A DNA stretch of 64,000 nt from Campylorhamphus procurvoides (Eukaryota; Chordata; Aves; Passeriformes; Dendrocolaptidae): NCBI GenBank assembly GCA_013396655.1, contig WBMV01001031.1:662358-726357 (forward strand). Reading direction: 5' to 3'. The notes under the pieces were generated by a model. The model was not told where the DNA came from, made no database searches, and saw nothing but the letters and a program-made list of their open reading frames with translations. Below are positions 36,621 to 47,089 of this stretch, one piece after another. The first letter of the stretch is position 1; each line of letters starts with the position of its first letter. The position numbers and the translations under genes are program-made.

Positions 36621-37586
36621 TATATCAGGAATTCGGTGTAAATGCCCACAGATGTCAGGAATTCTGGCAATTCCCGGTGCCACTTTCCCTCAACACAGAA
36701 ACAATGTCATTCTGCACTAGAAATTAAAATCAATTAAGGGCCAGCAGAGCGTGAGGCGTTTTTGTGTGCTCTTGAATTTAGAGGGCTTAGGCCTTCTGAG
36801 CAGAAATGAAAAATAAATACAACCGGAATTAAATCTCTCAGCCTATTAGACAAATGAGATTTCTCTCCCTGCTGCAGCTTGTCTGGCCTTTCATCCAGCC
36901 CTGTCACAGCCAGCAGCACACCCTGCATGCCTGATGTGCAGTCCCTGCTCAGAGCACACCTGAACCGTGGGAAGGCAAAGCCAGGGACCAGCTCTAGCTT
37001 GCAATATTCCTTGGATTTCGATGCTCCTCATCACCTGTTTTCAGCCAAAATGAGGAATCCCACATTTATCAGTTTTATGAATCAGAGCTCCCATGGATAA
37101 TCTCTTTTGTTCCCACCACGCATCTTTCTTCTAAATGGGAAGCTGCTCATCAGTCTCCCTTTAAAATGAGACCTGCTGCTCTCTGTGCGGGGGGAAGAAG
37201 GCAGATCACTCCTGAAGGTTCCTTGTAGCCCCTTAGAAAGCCCCAGGAGAAGGGAAGTGAGCAGGCTGATGTGTAACCAAAGAACATGTAGAGGAGGTTC
37301 CTTGAGCTGAGAGGAATCACAGGGAGACTTCGTGATTGTGAAATGAGAGTAAGGCAAAAGAACAAAGTTAAGCCCTGAAATGAAGATACACCTTGTTAGG
37401 ATATATTTTAATTTCATTTCCCTGTCTTCCAAAGATTGGGAATAGCTGAAGAGCCTTCGATATGAGTGACATGTCCCTCCAGCCAGGAAAAAAGGATGGG
37501 AAGGAAATACAAAAGAGCTGGAATCCAAACACAATGGGATCAGGCACTCATGGTCTAGAGGTCACCTGCCCCATAGAGAACACCAG
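36621..37586. other. Unique intergenic DNA
   Basis: Repeat-free; 36720-36860 has aattaaaatcaattaagggc and similar AT-rich words. No coding exon is supported. Confidence 0.35.
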
Positions 37587-37815
37587 TTAGACCAGTGGCA
37601 CCAGTTGAAATCAGAGCAAGGTTGGCACTGACATGTCCAGATGCCCTTTATCGACCCACCTGTTAAACCAGTGGCACCAGTTGAAATCAGAGCAAGGTTG
37701 GCACTGACATGTCCAGATGCCCTTTATCGACCCACCTGTTAAACCAGTGGCACCAGTTGAAATCAGAGCAAGGTTGGCACTGACATGTCCAGATGCCCTT
37801 TATCCACCCACCTTT
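37587..37815. repeat. 76-bp tandem triplication (minisatellite)
   Basis: Three head-to-tail copies start at 37591, 37667 and 37743 with accagtggcaccagttgaaa and end near cgacccacctgtta. Copies 1 and 2 are identical over the unit as far as I can read; copy 3 differs by tccaccc for tcgaccc and at its last few bases. Such identity points to recent duplication. Confidence 0.95.
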
Positions 37816-37857
37816 ACAGTGTGAATCCACTAAAGGGGGTGAACTCAGGCCCTTCAA

Positions 37858-37972
37858 AAGGGCCGTGGCACTCAGTGCTCTGGGCTGGGGGACAAGGTGG
37901 GCATGGGGCACAGGGTGGGCTCCGTGGGCTGGCAGGGCTTTTCCAACCTTAGTAATTCAGTGATTCTCTGAT
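37858..37972 (+). mobile_element. CR1 LINE 3' fragment, second subfamily
   Basis: ccgtggcactcagtgctctg, ggctgggggacaaggtgggc, and tail ggcttttccaaccttagtaa then ttcagtgattctctga. It follows the 76-bp triplication by about 40 bases. Confidence 0.9.
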
Positions 37973-38587
37973 TTTAACATCTTCTCTGCACTGCCATCAT
38001 GAATAATAACTCCCTGCAGCTGAGAGTGGCAACCATGCTGAGGACCACTGCCCTCCCAGGACAGTCCCAGTGAGTCAGCTCTCACCATTCCTCCCTCCTT
38101 TGCCTGTGCCTGTGCTCTGGTGCACTGACAGCCCCTCCTCTCTGCAGGCACGTCTCATCCAGCCTGCTTTGTGCTCTTCTGCATATTTGCAACTGCTCTA
38201 ATCAGCTCAGTCTATTCTCCTTTAGGCTCCAACGAGATGTACGACATTAATCAGTTGATTGTTATTAACCCAGTTACATTGTAGCTCTGCATAAAGCTGC
38301 TCCCTCCCTAAATCCATAGTCTAATCAGGCATTACCACATACATTTAATTATGCCACTTGTGTACTTGGTATTAATCCTCTTATTAAGAGATCGGGGGTT
38401 GTGGTTGGAGCCTGAGGAAATTCCAGCAAACCAGGGGTGGGGAGATGTTTATGGGTCAGGACTGGGTGTCTAATAAGGCTGCTTGGGATTGAACATCTCC
38501 CAGAAAACCCCAATAAACCTCCCAAACCTCCCAGAGGACAGAAAACCACCACCCTCTCAGACACTTCCACATCCAGGCAATTCCCAG
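37973..38587. promoter_or_regulatory. Candidate conserved noncoding block (38150-38400) within unique DNA
   Basis: Within 38150-38400: ctgcatatttgcaactgctc, ctctaatcagctcagtctat, tacgacattaatcagttgat, gtctaatcaggcattaccac and catttaattatgccacttgt. Dense TAATC/TTAAT homeodomain-like cores and no repeats are typical of developmental enhancers. Inference from motif style. Confidence 0.33.
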
Positions 38588-38775
38588 ACTGGATCAGGTT
38601 GGAAGGGACCACAATGGGTCATCTGGTCCAACCTCCTGCTCCAGCAGGGCCATCCCAAGGCACAGGGACTGTGTCCAGATGGCTCTGGGATGTCCCCAGC
38701 CAGGGACACTCCACACCTTCAGTGGTGGGATGAGACAGCCCTGAAGGTCCAAACCACTTTGGGATTCCACGAGGG
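38588..38775 (-). mobile_element. CR1 LINE 3' fragment, other subfamily
   Basis: gactggatcaggttggaagg, atctggtccaacctcctgct, gccatcccaaggcacaggga and gatgtccccagccagggaca in reverse. The last 45 bases (ctgaaggtccaaaccacttt then gggattccac) look like a separate sense tail fused to it. Confidence 0.75.
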
Positions 38776-38865
38776 CAGGGCCCTGCAGGACAAAATAGAG
38801 TTCAAAGGATGGGAATCTCCATGCCCCACTGCTCTGTGCTGCTTATTCAGAGCAGGATTCGTGTA

Positions 38866-38958
38866 TCTATTTATATCTGTGTCTCTCTATATAAACCAAT
38901 ATATAGATATATAGCTATATAAATAGATTGACATCTCTCATCCATCCATCTATCTCTT
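38866..38958. repeat. Irregular TATA/TATC/CATC simple-sequence patch
   Basis: Includes atatagatatatagctatat and catccatccatctatctctt. Impure, so probably an old microsatellite. Confidence 0.65.
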
Positions 38959-39289
38959 ATTTATTTACTTCCCAGGGTTTCTTCATCCTGCAGCAGTCCA
39001 GGTCTAGCAGAGATTCCACAGAGCCACCACAGAGAAACATTTCCCTTTGCTCACCTGTCCAGGAATTTGTATGGAATCTCTTGCAGCCACTCAGTTCCCA
39101 GGCCCTGGAATCCTGCAAACACGAGACATGATGCCCATCGATAATTTAATGGGATGAACGACTCGCCCATCAGTTAAAATTAAACCCACTAAACTCTGGC
39201 ATGAAATCAATAGCCCACAAAAATAAACAGCATCCTGGGAAGCAGAGGCTTTGCCACTGGATTTGCCAGGATTGCCTGTGAGCACAGAG

Positions 39290-39480
39290 CTGCTCCCGAG
39301 CGGGTCTGCTTGGAAAATACATAATTGTAGTAATTAGCCCATTATTTGCAGAATTGTTGTAAACATGTGAATAATTAATCAGTATCTACAGTGTATAATG
39401 TGCCCATGGTCAATGCAGCACATATTAAAATGCATTAATGATTCCAGGACAGTTCATGTGGATATTGCAAATCCTTTTTC
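39290..39480. promoter_or_regulatory. Candidate conserved noncoding block
   Basis: aatacataattgtagtaatt then agcccattatttgcagaatt, gtgaataattaatcagtatc and tgcattaatgattccaggac. Several TAATTA/ATTAAT cores lie within 190 bases with no repeat content. Conservation is untested. Confidence 0.33.
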
Positions 39481-40117
39481 CAAGTATAGCAGATTTTTGT
39501 TGTATTTTTGTGGGCTCGCAGTAACTGCATTTTTAGCCAAAAAAAATAAAAAGAAAAAAGAAAAAGAAAAGAAAGCATATAAAGATAATTTCCCTGTAAA
39601 CTACATTTTAATGCATCACTGTGCATTTTCCTAAAGTCATTTTTTTGGGACTAAACATGTCTGGTGGCAAAATTATTTGTTATCAGACTCCGCACCGTGA
39701 AAAGTCTGATTAGACCTGCAGGTAATAAAATGAAAAATAAAATATTTAAAGCAGATGCTAACAAAACAGCCTGCTCCCATAAATGATCTTTGTGGGATGT
39801 CTACAGTAAAAGAAAAAATTAAAAAAAGAAATATAAAATTGGGCTGACGGTTTAAATGTATTTTCCCTTCCCCCTGTGGGATGGGGAATAAAATCCATAA
39901 ATCCGTCACTGCGTTAGGACTGTTGGTGCCAAAATCCTGCAACCAGCTGTGCAGGTTTTAAGCCAGGCTTTTCTAAGCAACCACAAAATTAATTTGGGCT
40001 TTTCACAAGTGCAAAAAGAAGCATAAATAAAAGGTTTCTTTAGTTCAAAGCTTCTATTCCCAAGGGGTGGGACAAGAGGCAAGGGGCAGAAACTGGGGCA
40101 CTGGGACATCCCTCTGG

Positions 40118-40240
40118 AGGTGACCTGTGCCAGGAGCTGCCCACCCTCCAGTTGGGAGGAATTGCTTCCCAATATCCCATTTAAACCTGCCCCCTGGCAG
40201 TGGGAAGCTCCCCTTGTCCCCTCCAGAACTCCCCCAGCCT
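40118..40240 (-). mobile_element. CR1 fragment, decayed
   Basis: ctgtgccaggagctgcccac, gcttcccaatatcccattta, cccctggcagtgggaagctc and cccttgtcccctcc correspond to the inner part of a reverse CR1; no tail. Confidence 0.7.
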
Positions 40241-41985
40241 GAGGGGCTGGAGACACAAATCTCTCCAGCTCCAGTAAAAAGGATAGAAAATTCATCCCAG
40301 AAGGACACAGGGGGTTACTCAGCCAATTTATTCCCATGGTCCTGCAAAGTCTTGTAGCAAAGACAAGTGTCTTTATGTTGGACACAAAGAGACACAAAGA
40401 AACCCTCAGGTCTAGAAAGGATATTTCCCTCTCACCACTGAGCTCAGCCCAACCTGACAACTCGGTTTTGGCAGATCCCACTCTGGCTGGGAAAATCTTA
40501 TTACAGAGATAAGGATGGGATTTTGCAAAGCTCTCGGGAAGGAAAAGGTTGGGAGATGCTGGAACTGAAAACTCTGCTCAGAAGAGTGGGGAAAATAACC
40601 TTTGGAGCTGTGAGGAGACATCCCATAACAGGCTGTCCTTTTGAGGGAAGGAAGGAAATAAAAAGGTGGATGTAATAAATGAGTTCTGTTCTTAGAACAC
40701 AGAATTGTTTTGGGGAAAAGAGAGCGAGGACGGGGTGGGAGTGACTCGTGTTTTCCTCCAAACATCTGCAGCAGTTCTGGCTGTGGGAGGGATGAAGGTC
40801 CCAAGGAGGGACTTCCACATTGTCTCAGGAATAACAGGGGGAAAAAGGGGGGGAAAGGAGGAAAGAGGGGAACAAGGGTGGAAAATGGGAGAAAAAGGGG
40901 GGAAAGGTAGAGAAGAAAAAAATATATTAATTTATTGAAAATTCAGGTCTTTATTTAGGACTAAGAAAAGGCAGTTTTCCAAAAGATCTGTGTGACATTC
41001 CCAGAGCCAGCATTTAATGACACATGACTTTCAGCTACTGGGCAGGTAGTAGTTCCTCCTAAAGAATTGGGATTGTGAGTTAGGGAAACCAAATTTCCAT
41101 TTCGATGCAAGAACAGAATACAAAAGCAGATCTTAAAAAATTTAGAGGGAAAAAGATATATATCAGTGGTGTCTCATCAAATTTAGAGATTAAGTGAAGA
41201 GGGGACAAGGTCTCTGGTGTGTATCACATCAGCTCCTGTCAGCGGGGCTGTGTCAGAGTGGGGAATATTTAGTGGAGAAGGAGTTTCAGCCTCCCTGGGG
41301 AAATCCAGACTTCACAGGAACGATTTGCAAAGTGGCTTCAGCTCAGGAGGAGCCACCAGGACCATGAGGTGAGGCAGGAAAAGGCTGGGATTTTCACATG
41401 AGAAATATCCTTACACACAAATTGAGGGTAATAACGACCCCAAATTCAAGCACTGGGAAGTGGCTTTTTTCTCCAAGTCATTTTCTTATTATTTTGATTG
41501 TTATTATTAAGATGTAGCAGGGAAAATACAGTTCGGTCTGAAATAGGATTTTCATTACATTCACTGGTTCAATTCCCTTGTAATGTTTAGGGCTAAATCC
41601 AGCAAGTAGCCAGGAAGTGAAGGGGTTTAAAGCCACTAAATACACTTCCATAAATTCCATGGAAATCTCCAGAGTCTGCTTTCGGATGGAAAGATAAAAG
41701 TGTTGCCACACACTTATCATCTGTCTGGGCATGAAAATCAGCAAAGGAGCAGAACCACAAAGGCTGCAGGGAAAGGCACACTTGGTGGATGCCATTCTAC
41801 ATGAGATGCTGACACATTTGCCAGGAGCCAAACTCCGTGCCTTTAATGCCTGTAGAGTGGCTCTTTCATAGCGCCAGGCTCCAAAAATGCAAACAAAACA
41901 TCCTTTTTTGATACAAAAACAAGGGGGTGAAGCAAAATCCAGGTTCTCCAGGACAGGAGCAAACTGGCTACGACCTTCTCTCCTT
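40241..41985. other. Unique intergenic DNA
   Basis: No gene is supported. Holds the G/A-rich tract at 40828-40925. The stretch 41480-41890 is repeat-free and interspersed with homeodomain-like words; it gives a 264-residue minus-strand frame that extends into a CR1 and is judged spurious. Confidence 0.4.
40828..40925 (+). repeat. G/A purine tract with G runs
   Basis: Nearly all purine on the plus strand over 98 bases, with G runs of 5, 7, 4, 3, 3 and 6 separated by A-rich spacers. It satisfies the usual pattern for a G-quadruplex or triplex-forming tract. Confidence 0.8.
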
Positions 41986-42190
41986 ATCAGAATCCCAGAA
42001 CTGCTGAGGTTGGAAAGGCCCTCAAAGATTGAGTTCAACGCTCTCCCTGCCCTTCCAAGGCCACCACTAACCATGTCCCCAAGTGCCACATCCACAGGGC
42101 TTTTAAACCCCTTCAGGGATGGGGATCCACCCTGCCCTGGGCAGCTGTGCCAGGACTGCAGAGCCCTCTCATGGAGCAGTTTTCCAGGTG
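41986..42190 (-). mobile_element. CR1 LINE 3' fragment, second subfamily
   Basis: cagaatcccagaactgctga, ggttggaaaggccctcaaag, ccaaggccaccactaaccat, ccaagtgccacatccacagg and gcttttaaaccccttcaggg. It is the same subfamily as the copy at 13101. Confidence 0.9.
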
Positions 42191-42897
42191 GAAGGGCTGC
42201 AAATAGATTGTCAGAACCAGGGAAAATATTGGGGCTTGAAATGAATGTCACCGAGCCTTCTGCAAGCACCACGTTTCTGACAGGCCCTGTAATTTCCTGG
42301 GATATTGTATTTTCCTCTGGCTAGAGAAAGTCCTGCTACATGAACCGATTTGTCCCTGGGAGCATTAATTGTTTAACATCAGATCTTAATGAGCTTTCAG
42401 CATCCAAACCAGCAGAATTCTGCCCCCAGCAGAAATAGTGTATTTTCAGGAAACACACTTAGCCAGGAGACAGCTCTGAAGGCCCAAACTGCATTTCCTT
42501 CAGCCAGTAATTTCCTGAGCTTTCTGAACACGGTGCACGGGGGATTTTTGTCATTTTCTGCTGGTTCTGCTGTGCTTGGCCACAGCCCTGACATCTCCCA
42601 CCCACGTGCACACTCTCTGTGCCAACACATCATCCCTGCTCCCTGCACAGGCACCACCAGCAGCTCCAGCACTGCAATTGAATCACAGCTGCTCTGTGGC
42701 ATGTGCACCAATTCTTTGAGGTATCCTAAAGACCCTAAAATCGGAATTAATTCCTGTGCTCCATCTGCAAGTCCTCCACGTGGCTGTGGGACTGCAAGTG
42801 CAGGTCACACCATCAACCTCAGCCAGGTGGTGGGTTGGGCATCTCCAGATCTCTCTTACTCGGTGGAAAAACCAACAATACAGAGCAACATGTTATG
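42191..42897. other. Unique intergenic DNA
   Basis: No gene or known repeat. The 186-residue frame covering it has no recognisable motif. Confidence 0.35.
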
Positions 42898-42952
42898 GTT
42901 GGACCTGATGATTTTAAAGGTGCTTTCCAACCTTAAAAACTCTCTATAACAT
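42898..42952 (+). mobile_element. CR1 3'-terminal scrap
   Basis: tggttggacctgatgatttt, aaaggtgctttccaacctta and aaaactctctataac form a sense tail. The next CR1, at 42994, is reversed, so tails face each other. Confidence 0.75.
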
Positions 42953-42993
42953 CTTTTGTCTTGAGATATCAAGCTACTAAAATATCACCTTTC

Positions 42994-43262
42994 AGAGAAT
43001 CATGGACTGGTTTGGGTTGGAAGGGGCATTAAAGCCCACCAGTGCCACCCCTGCCATGGGCAGGGACACCTCCCACCAGCCCAGGGTGCTCCAAGCCCCG
43101 TCCAACCTGGCCTTGGACACTCCCAGGGATCCAGGGGCAGCCACAGCTTCTCTGCCCACCCTGTGCCAGGGCCTGCCCTCCCTCCCAGCCACCAATTCCT
43201 TTCCCATATCCCATCTAACCCTGCCCTCTGGCAGTGGGAAACCATTCCCCTTTCCACCCAAA
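42994..43262 (-). mobile_element. CR1 LINE 3' fragment, GC-rich type
   Basis: cagagaatcatggactggtt, tgggttggaaggggcattaa, gccatgggcagggacacctc, ccttggacactcccagggat and ctctggcagtgggaaaccat. A well-preserved copy. Confidence 0.93.
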
Positions 43263-43887
43263 GCCCTGGAAAACCTGAGGTACCTCAGGAATGGCTTTGC
43301 AGTGCCTGGCACAAAGCCCTGGTTTAATCAGAGGCTTGGGCAGAGAGGATGAGATGAAGATCGTGGTGACAGTGATTCTCTGCTTCAGCCTCGTGTTCCT
43401 GATTCACATTTTGCTGCTCCCAGAGGCCTATTGTGTTTTATTTATGCTTTAAAAATTAAGGTGGAGATTTCACTAATATGAAGGTACATCTTTCCCTCCC
43501 ACCGTGCTGGTTTTCTCTTTCCCTGATCTCTTTCCCCCCCTCCTTCAGCTGCTTCCACATGCAGATCCAGTTCTTCCCTGGAGCTGGGAAAAACTTTTCA
43601 GGTGCAGCTCTTTCGTTTGGCAAAAGCCATTTGGGGCAGGCAAAGCTGTTTAAAAATTCAAATGAGGTTTTCAGATAGTTTTTTAGCTAAGGAATTCGAA
43701 AACATTTCCTGAAAGACACAAGTTTGTTCTCAGCAAGACTGGAAATGAATTCTGGATGAAAGTTAAACGAGAGGGGGGGGAAAAAAAAACCTTTTAAGAC
43801 AAACCATGTTTTGAAAATTACCATTTCAGAGGATGAATTTGTGTTGTATTTGATCTGAAGTTAATGAGGTCTGCTCAGGTATCCAGC
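43263..43887. other. Unique intergenic DNA
   Basis: No gene or repeat recognised apart from a G9A9 run near 43772-43790. Confidence 0.35.
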
Positions 43888-44345
43888 TGTCATAGAATCC
43901 CAGGATCCCTGAGGGAGGCAAAGCCCTGCCAGCCCAGGGAGCCCACCCTGTGCCCGATGCCCACCTTGTCCCCCAGCCCAGAGCTCTGAGTGCCACGGCC
44001 AGTCCTGCCTTGGGCACCTCCAGGGCTGGGCACTCCAACCCTCCCTGGGCAGCCCCTGCCAAGGCCTGACCACCCTTTCCATCAAGAATTCCCTCTGCTC
44101 CTGTCCCTGTTCCCTGGGAGCAGAGCCCGACCCTCCCCTGGATCCATCAGGGACTTGCAGAGCCAGAAGGTCCCCCCTGAGCCTCCTTTTCTCCAGGCTG
44201 AGCCCCCCCAGCTCCCTCAGCCCCTCCTGCTGCTCCAACCCCTTCCCAGCTCCATTCCCTTCCCTGGACATGCTCCAGCCCCTCTGTGCCCTTCCATGAG
44301 TGCCCAGAACTGGGCACAGCCCTGGAGGGGCCTCAGCCATGCCCA
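43888..44345 (-). mobile_element. CR1 LINE 3' fragment, second subfamily, long
   Basis: tgtcatagaatcccaggatc tail, gagcccaccctgtgcccgat, cttgtcccccagcccagagc, cattccctctgctcctgtcc, tttctccaggctgagccccc and gcccagaactgggcacagcc. About 460 bases, ending just before a sense tail of another subfamily. Confidence 0.92.
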
Positions 44346-44352
44346 GCACAGA

Positions 44353-44422
44353 GTCCTGCCCATGGCAGGGGGTGGAACTAGATGGGCTTTAAGGTCCCTT
44401 CCACCCCAAGCCATTCTGGGAT
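44353..44422 (+). mobile_element. CR1 3' tail, GC-rich type
   Basis: tcctgcccatggcagggggt, ggaactagatgggctttaag and gccattctgggatctg directly follow the reverse copy to the left, a head-to-head pair. Confidence 0.8.
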
Positions 44423-44499
44423 CTGAGTCTCCTGTGCCTTTGGGAGACTCTCAGGAGGGCAGAGAGAGGGACTGTGAAGGACAGGGAGGTGTGACCAGC

Positions 44500-44770
44500 T
44501 CTTGTATTCCAAAGGCATTTGATGATGTTCCCTGTGCAGAGGAAATGCAGTTACCACGGGGTGAGCGATAAAGCCTTGTCATGGATTAAAACAAGCGAAG
44601 GGATAGGAAAGGCAATGGAAATAAATGGCCAATTCTCAGCGTGGAGGAAGGTTAATGGTGTGGTGCCCTGGGGATCACTCTGCAGGCTGCTGCTTGGCAA
44701 TATAGTCATTAGGAGCCTGCAGGAGGTGGGGAATAGCAAGGCAGCAACGCTGACAGGAGTGTTTTAGGTC
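44500..44770 (+). mobile_element. Decayed LINE reverse-transcriptase fragment
   Basis: In two plus-strand frames the translation shows KAFDDVP and then HGVSDKALSWIK, AMEINGQFSAWRKVN and GVVPWGSLCRLLLGNIVI. This matches the order in non-LTR reverse transcriptases: K-A-F-D, G-x-x-x-x-x-L-x-W-I, V-x-V/I-N-G, then S-G-V-P-Q-G-S-x-L-G-P-x-L-F-N-I. The catalytic Y/F-A-D-D block is not visible and at least one frameshift is present. It is an old, dead copy of CR1/L2-like type; the clade is not settled. Confidence 0.7.
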
Positions 44771-44957
44771 AGTGGAGAGCAGGAGAGGCTGGGAAGGAGC
44801 TACAGCAGCACGTGGATCCATCCTGAGGGATTCCAGACCTGACCCCATGCTCAGTCTGATATAGCACCATAAATCTGATAATGCCTTATATTTACTGCAG
44901 TCCAGGAATAATCAAAATGGTCATTGAAAGAAAAACCACACACAAAAACCCCACAGA

Positions 44958-45045
44958 ACATAGAATTGTTAACAAAAGACTTCTAAGATCATCAAGTCCA
45001 ACCATCAACCCAGCACCAAATATTATACAAAACATCTACATTTTA
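44958..45045 (-). mobile_element. CR1 3' fragment, diverged
   Basis: acatagaattgttaacaaaa, gacttctaagatcatcaagt and ccaaccatcaacccagcacc resemble an AT-rich CR1 terminus in reverse. Confidence 0.7.
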
Positions 45046-45577
45046 CAAGAAACTTCCCTCTCAGTTCTCACTCTCAGTACAAACATAGGTTATTTGCCAC
45101 AGATTTGGTTTGTATTTGCATTTTCTCACTATCCCATCATCATTCTGGATGTCAGGAAGGTGCCCAAGTCGTTTATATTCAGTCTAGAATTGGCAGAGAA
45201 TAATTAAGATGACATGGCTCATTCCATAATGATGTCGCAATTTCATCTTCTATGACACTAATATTCCATAATCTGCTTTTTTGGGTGCTCTCAGAGGCAG
45301 AGTGTGTGCACAGAATGGTGACACTGCTCTGCTGCTGCAGGAATAACATGGGGAAGAGCTTCCCAAAGCAAAACCTCCAGCACTGCATCACCAGCCACAA
45401 AGCAAAACCACCACAGCACTGCCACTAAAGCCAGAATATAACAGATATTTTCACTACTTTTCCTAAGAAAGACAGCTGCAAATGGCTGTGGACAGCCAGG
45501 TATTTGAAAGACAGGAATTTCTACATTTATCTACACGTTCTCAAAGCACAATCTTTCCTCCACACATCCTTCAAAAT
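45046..45577. other. Unique intergenic DNA
   Basis: No gene or known repeat recognised. Confidence 0.35.
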
Positions 45578-45658
45578 CCTGGAATCCCACACTGCCTTGG
45601 GCTGGAAGGGACTTTAAAGCCCGAGTCGTTCCACCCCCTGCCATGGGCAGGGACAATA
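45578..45658 (-). mobile_element. CR1 3' fragment, GC-rich type
   Basis: ctggaatcccacactgcctt, gggctggaagggactttaaa and ccccctgccatgggcaggga; stops abruptly at the right. Confidence 0.85.
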
Positions 45659-46077
45659 TGTACGTAATGGGATAACTGTTCCACTTCTTAGTGCTGGTGC
45701 ATTTTCCATGCAAAGGGAAACACCGGGTGATTTTTCCCTTTGCAGGTGTAAAAAATCCTGTCCCACCATGTTTTTCCCGCTAAACATCATCCCGATTTCA
45801 GTGGTAATGGCATTAACACGTTTACAAGGCACTGCTGGAAGTGAAGATGCTTTGAACTCCCCAAAGCCCTTCACTCCTCCCGTGCACGCAAGGCTCCATC
45901 TAGTGTTACACAAGCATATTCCCAGGAAAAGGACGACAGTGGGAAAAAAAGCCGGTTGAGAATAACTGGTGTAGATTTTTAAGCTGTCCTGGCAAAATAA
46001 CTGGATTTTTCTGCCGTGCTTTGCTGTGCACAGAATCTCCATCCCTAAACAGGTGAAGACCAGACCTTCCATCCTGA
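45659..46077. other. Unique DNA with a short perfect hairpin
   Basis: No gene is supported. Contains a 12-bp perfect inverted repeat at 45709-45744. Confidence 0.4.
45709..45744. repeat. Perfect 12-bp inverted repeat with 12-base loop
   Basis: tgcaaagggaaa (45709-45720) is the exact reverse complement of tttccctttgca (45733-45744). The loop contains cacc and ggtg, which could pair further. Too short for a usual microRNA precursor. Confidence 0.8.
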
Positions 46078-46368
46078 CTTTGGACAAGGGCCTGGAGGGA
46101 CAGGACGCAGGGAATGGCTTCCCACTGCCAGAGGGCAGGGATGGATGGGATATTGGGAAGGAATTGATGGCTGGGAGGGTGGGCAGGCCCTGGTACAGGG
46201 TGCCCAGAGAAGCTGTGGCTGCCCCTGGATCCCTGGGAGTGTCCAAGGCCAGGTTGGACAGGACTTGGAGCCCCCTGGGCTGGTGGGAGGTGTCCCTGCC
46301 CATGGCAGGGGTGGCACTGGATGGGCTTTGGGGTCCCTTCCCACCCAAACCAGTCTGGGATTCTACAA
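46078..46368 (+). mobile_element. CR1 LINE 3' fragment, GC-rich type
   Basis: ccactgccagagggcaggga, gatattgggaaggaattgat, ccctgggagtgtccaaggcc, tgtccctgcccatggcaggg and tail ccagtctgggattctacaat. A clean sense copy. The 286-residue reverse frame across it is not a gene. Confidence 0.93.
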
Positions 46369-47088
46369 TGGCCCACGTGTGTTGCCATCACTTGATTACA
46401 CCAAAAGCTTCCTGTAACCAGCAGTGGATCCAAATCCAACAGGACTCTGTGCAAATCCAGGACCTTGGAGTGCAGTGCTGGGCAACCAGACTGGCATCCC
46501 AAAAGTCCCAGGTTAAGGCAGCTCAGCTGAGGGATCATCCCAGACCCTGAGCAGGCAGAAATGCCAGGCTGATTCTGCCACGAGCCTGAACATCCCTTTG
46601 CTCCTCTTTTCAGTCTTCCTGAGAGCTCCCTCCTGCCCAGCGCTGGGCTCCTGGTTAAACAGAGTCCTTCAGGCTGCAGGAAAACCTCCCGTGCCACCGG
46701 GACAGTGCTGCTCCCATGGGGGGTCCCCAGGCCATCCTCAGGGAGCAGCACCCCAAGAACACCCAAAGGGAGCTGCTCTCATTATTATAATCACTGCTGC
46801 TACTGCCCAGCATTTAAGCTGAAACAGCTGAAGACTCCGAGTTTCCCTTTGTGAACAGCGACCAATAAATTTAGCTTTAAACTTTACAAAAACCCCAGCA
46901 CAGCCACGTTTGAGAGCTGATGCTGAGCCCGGTGGCTGCAGAGCTAAGGAGCCCCCCGCCCCACACCCTTCCCTTTTCCCTGTTATCCCACCCACAGCAT
47001 CCCCCCCAGTATCACCTCCGAGTCCCCCGTCATCCCACTCTGCAGCATCTCCAGTCTGCACCCCCCGTTATCCCACCCCGTGTTCCCC
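46369..47088. other. Unique intergenic DNA, GC-rich at right
   Basis: No gene is supported. The right part (46940-47088) is C-rich with catccc and atcccac words leading into the duplicated block. Confidence 0.4.
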
Positions 47089-47089
47089 N
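47089..47089. other. Undetermined base (N), possible assembly join
   Basis: A single N inside a C-rich sequence marks the left edge of the duplicated block. Confidence 0.95.

Larger units (their letters stand above)
38776..40117. other. Unique AT-rich intergenic DNA
   Basis: No gene is supported. It contains an irregular TA/TATC patch at 38866-38958, a candidate conserved block at 39290-39480 and an A/AG-rich patch at 39540-39580. Confidence 0.4.

Noticed and set aside
41478..42272. 264-residue minus-strand open frame
   Set aside because: It runs from unique DNA into a CR1 fragment and shows no known motif or exon-like boundaries.
45709..45744. microRNA precursor
   Set aside because: A 12-bp stem is too short and there is no longer imperfect arm outside it.
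45906..46766. 286-residue minus-strand open frame
   Set aside because: Its middle is the reverse of a CR1 3'UTR, which is stop-poor in several frames; no domain is visible.
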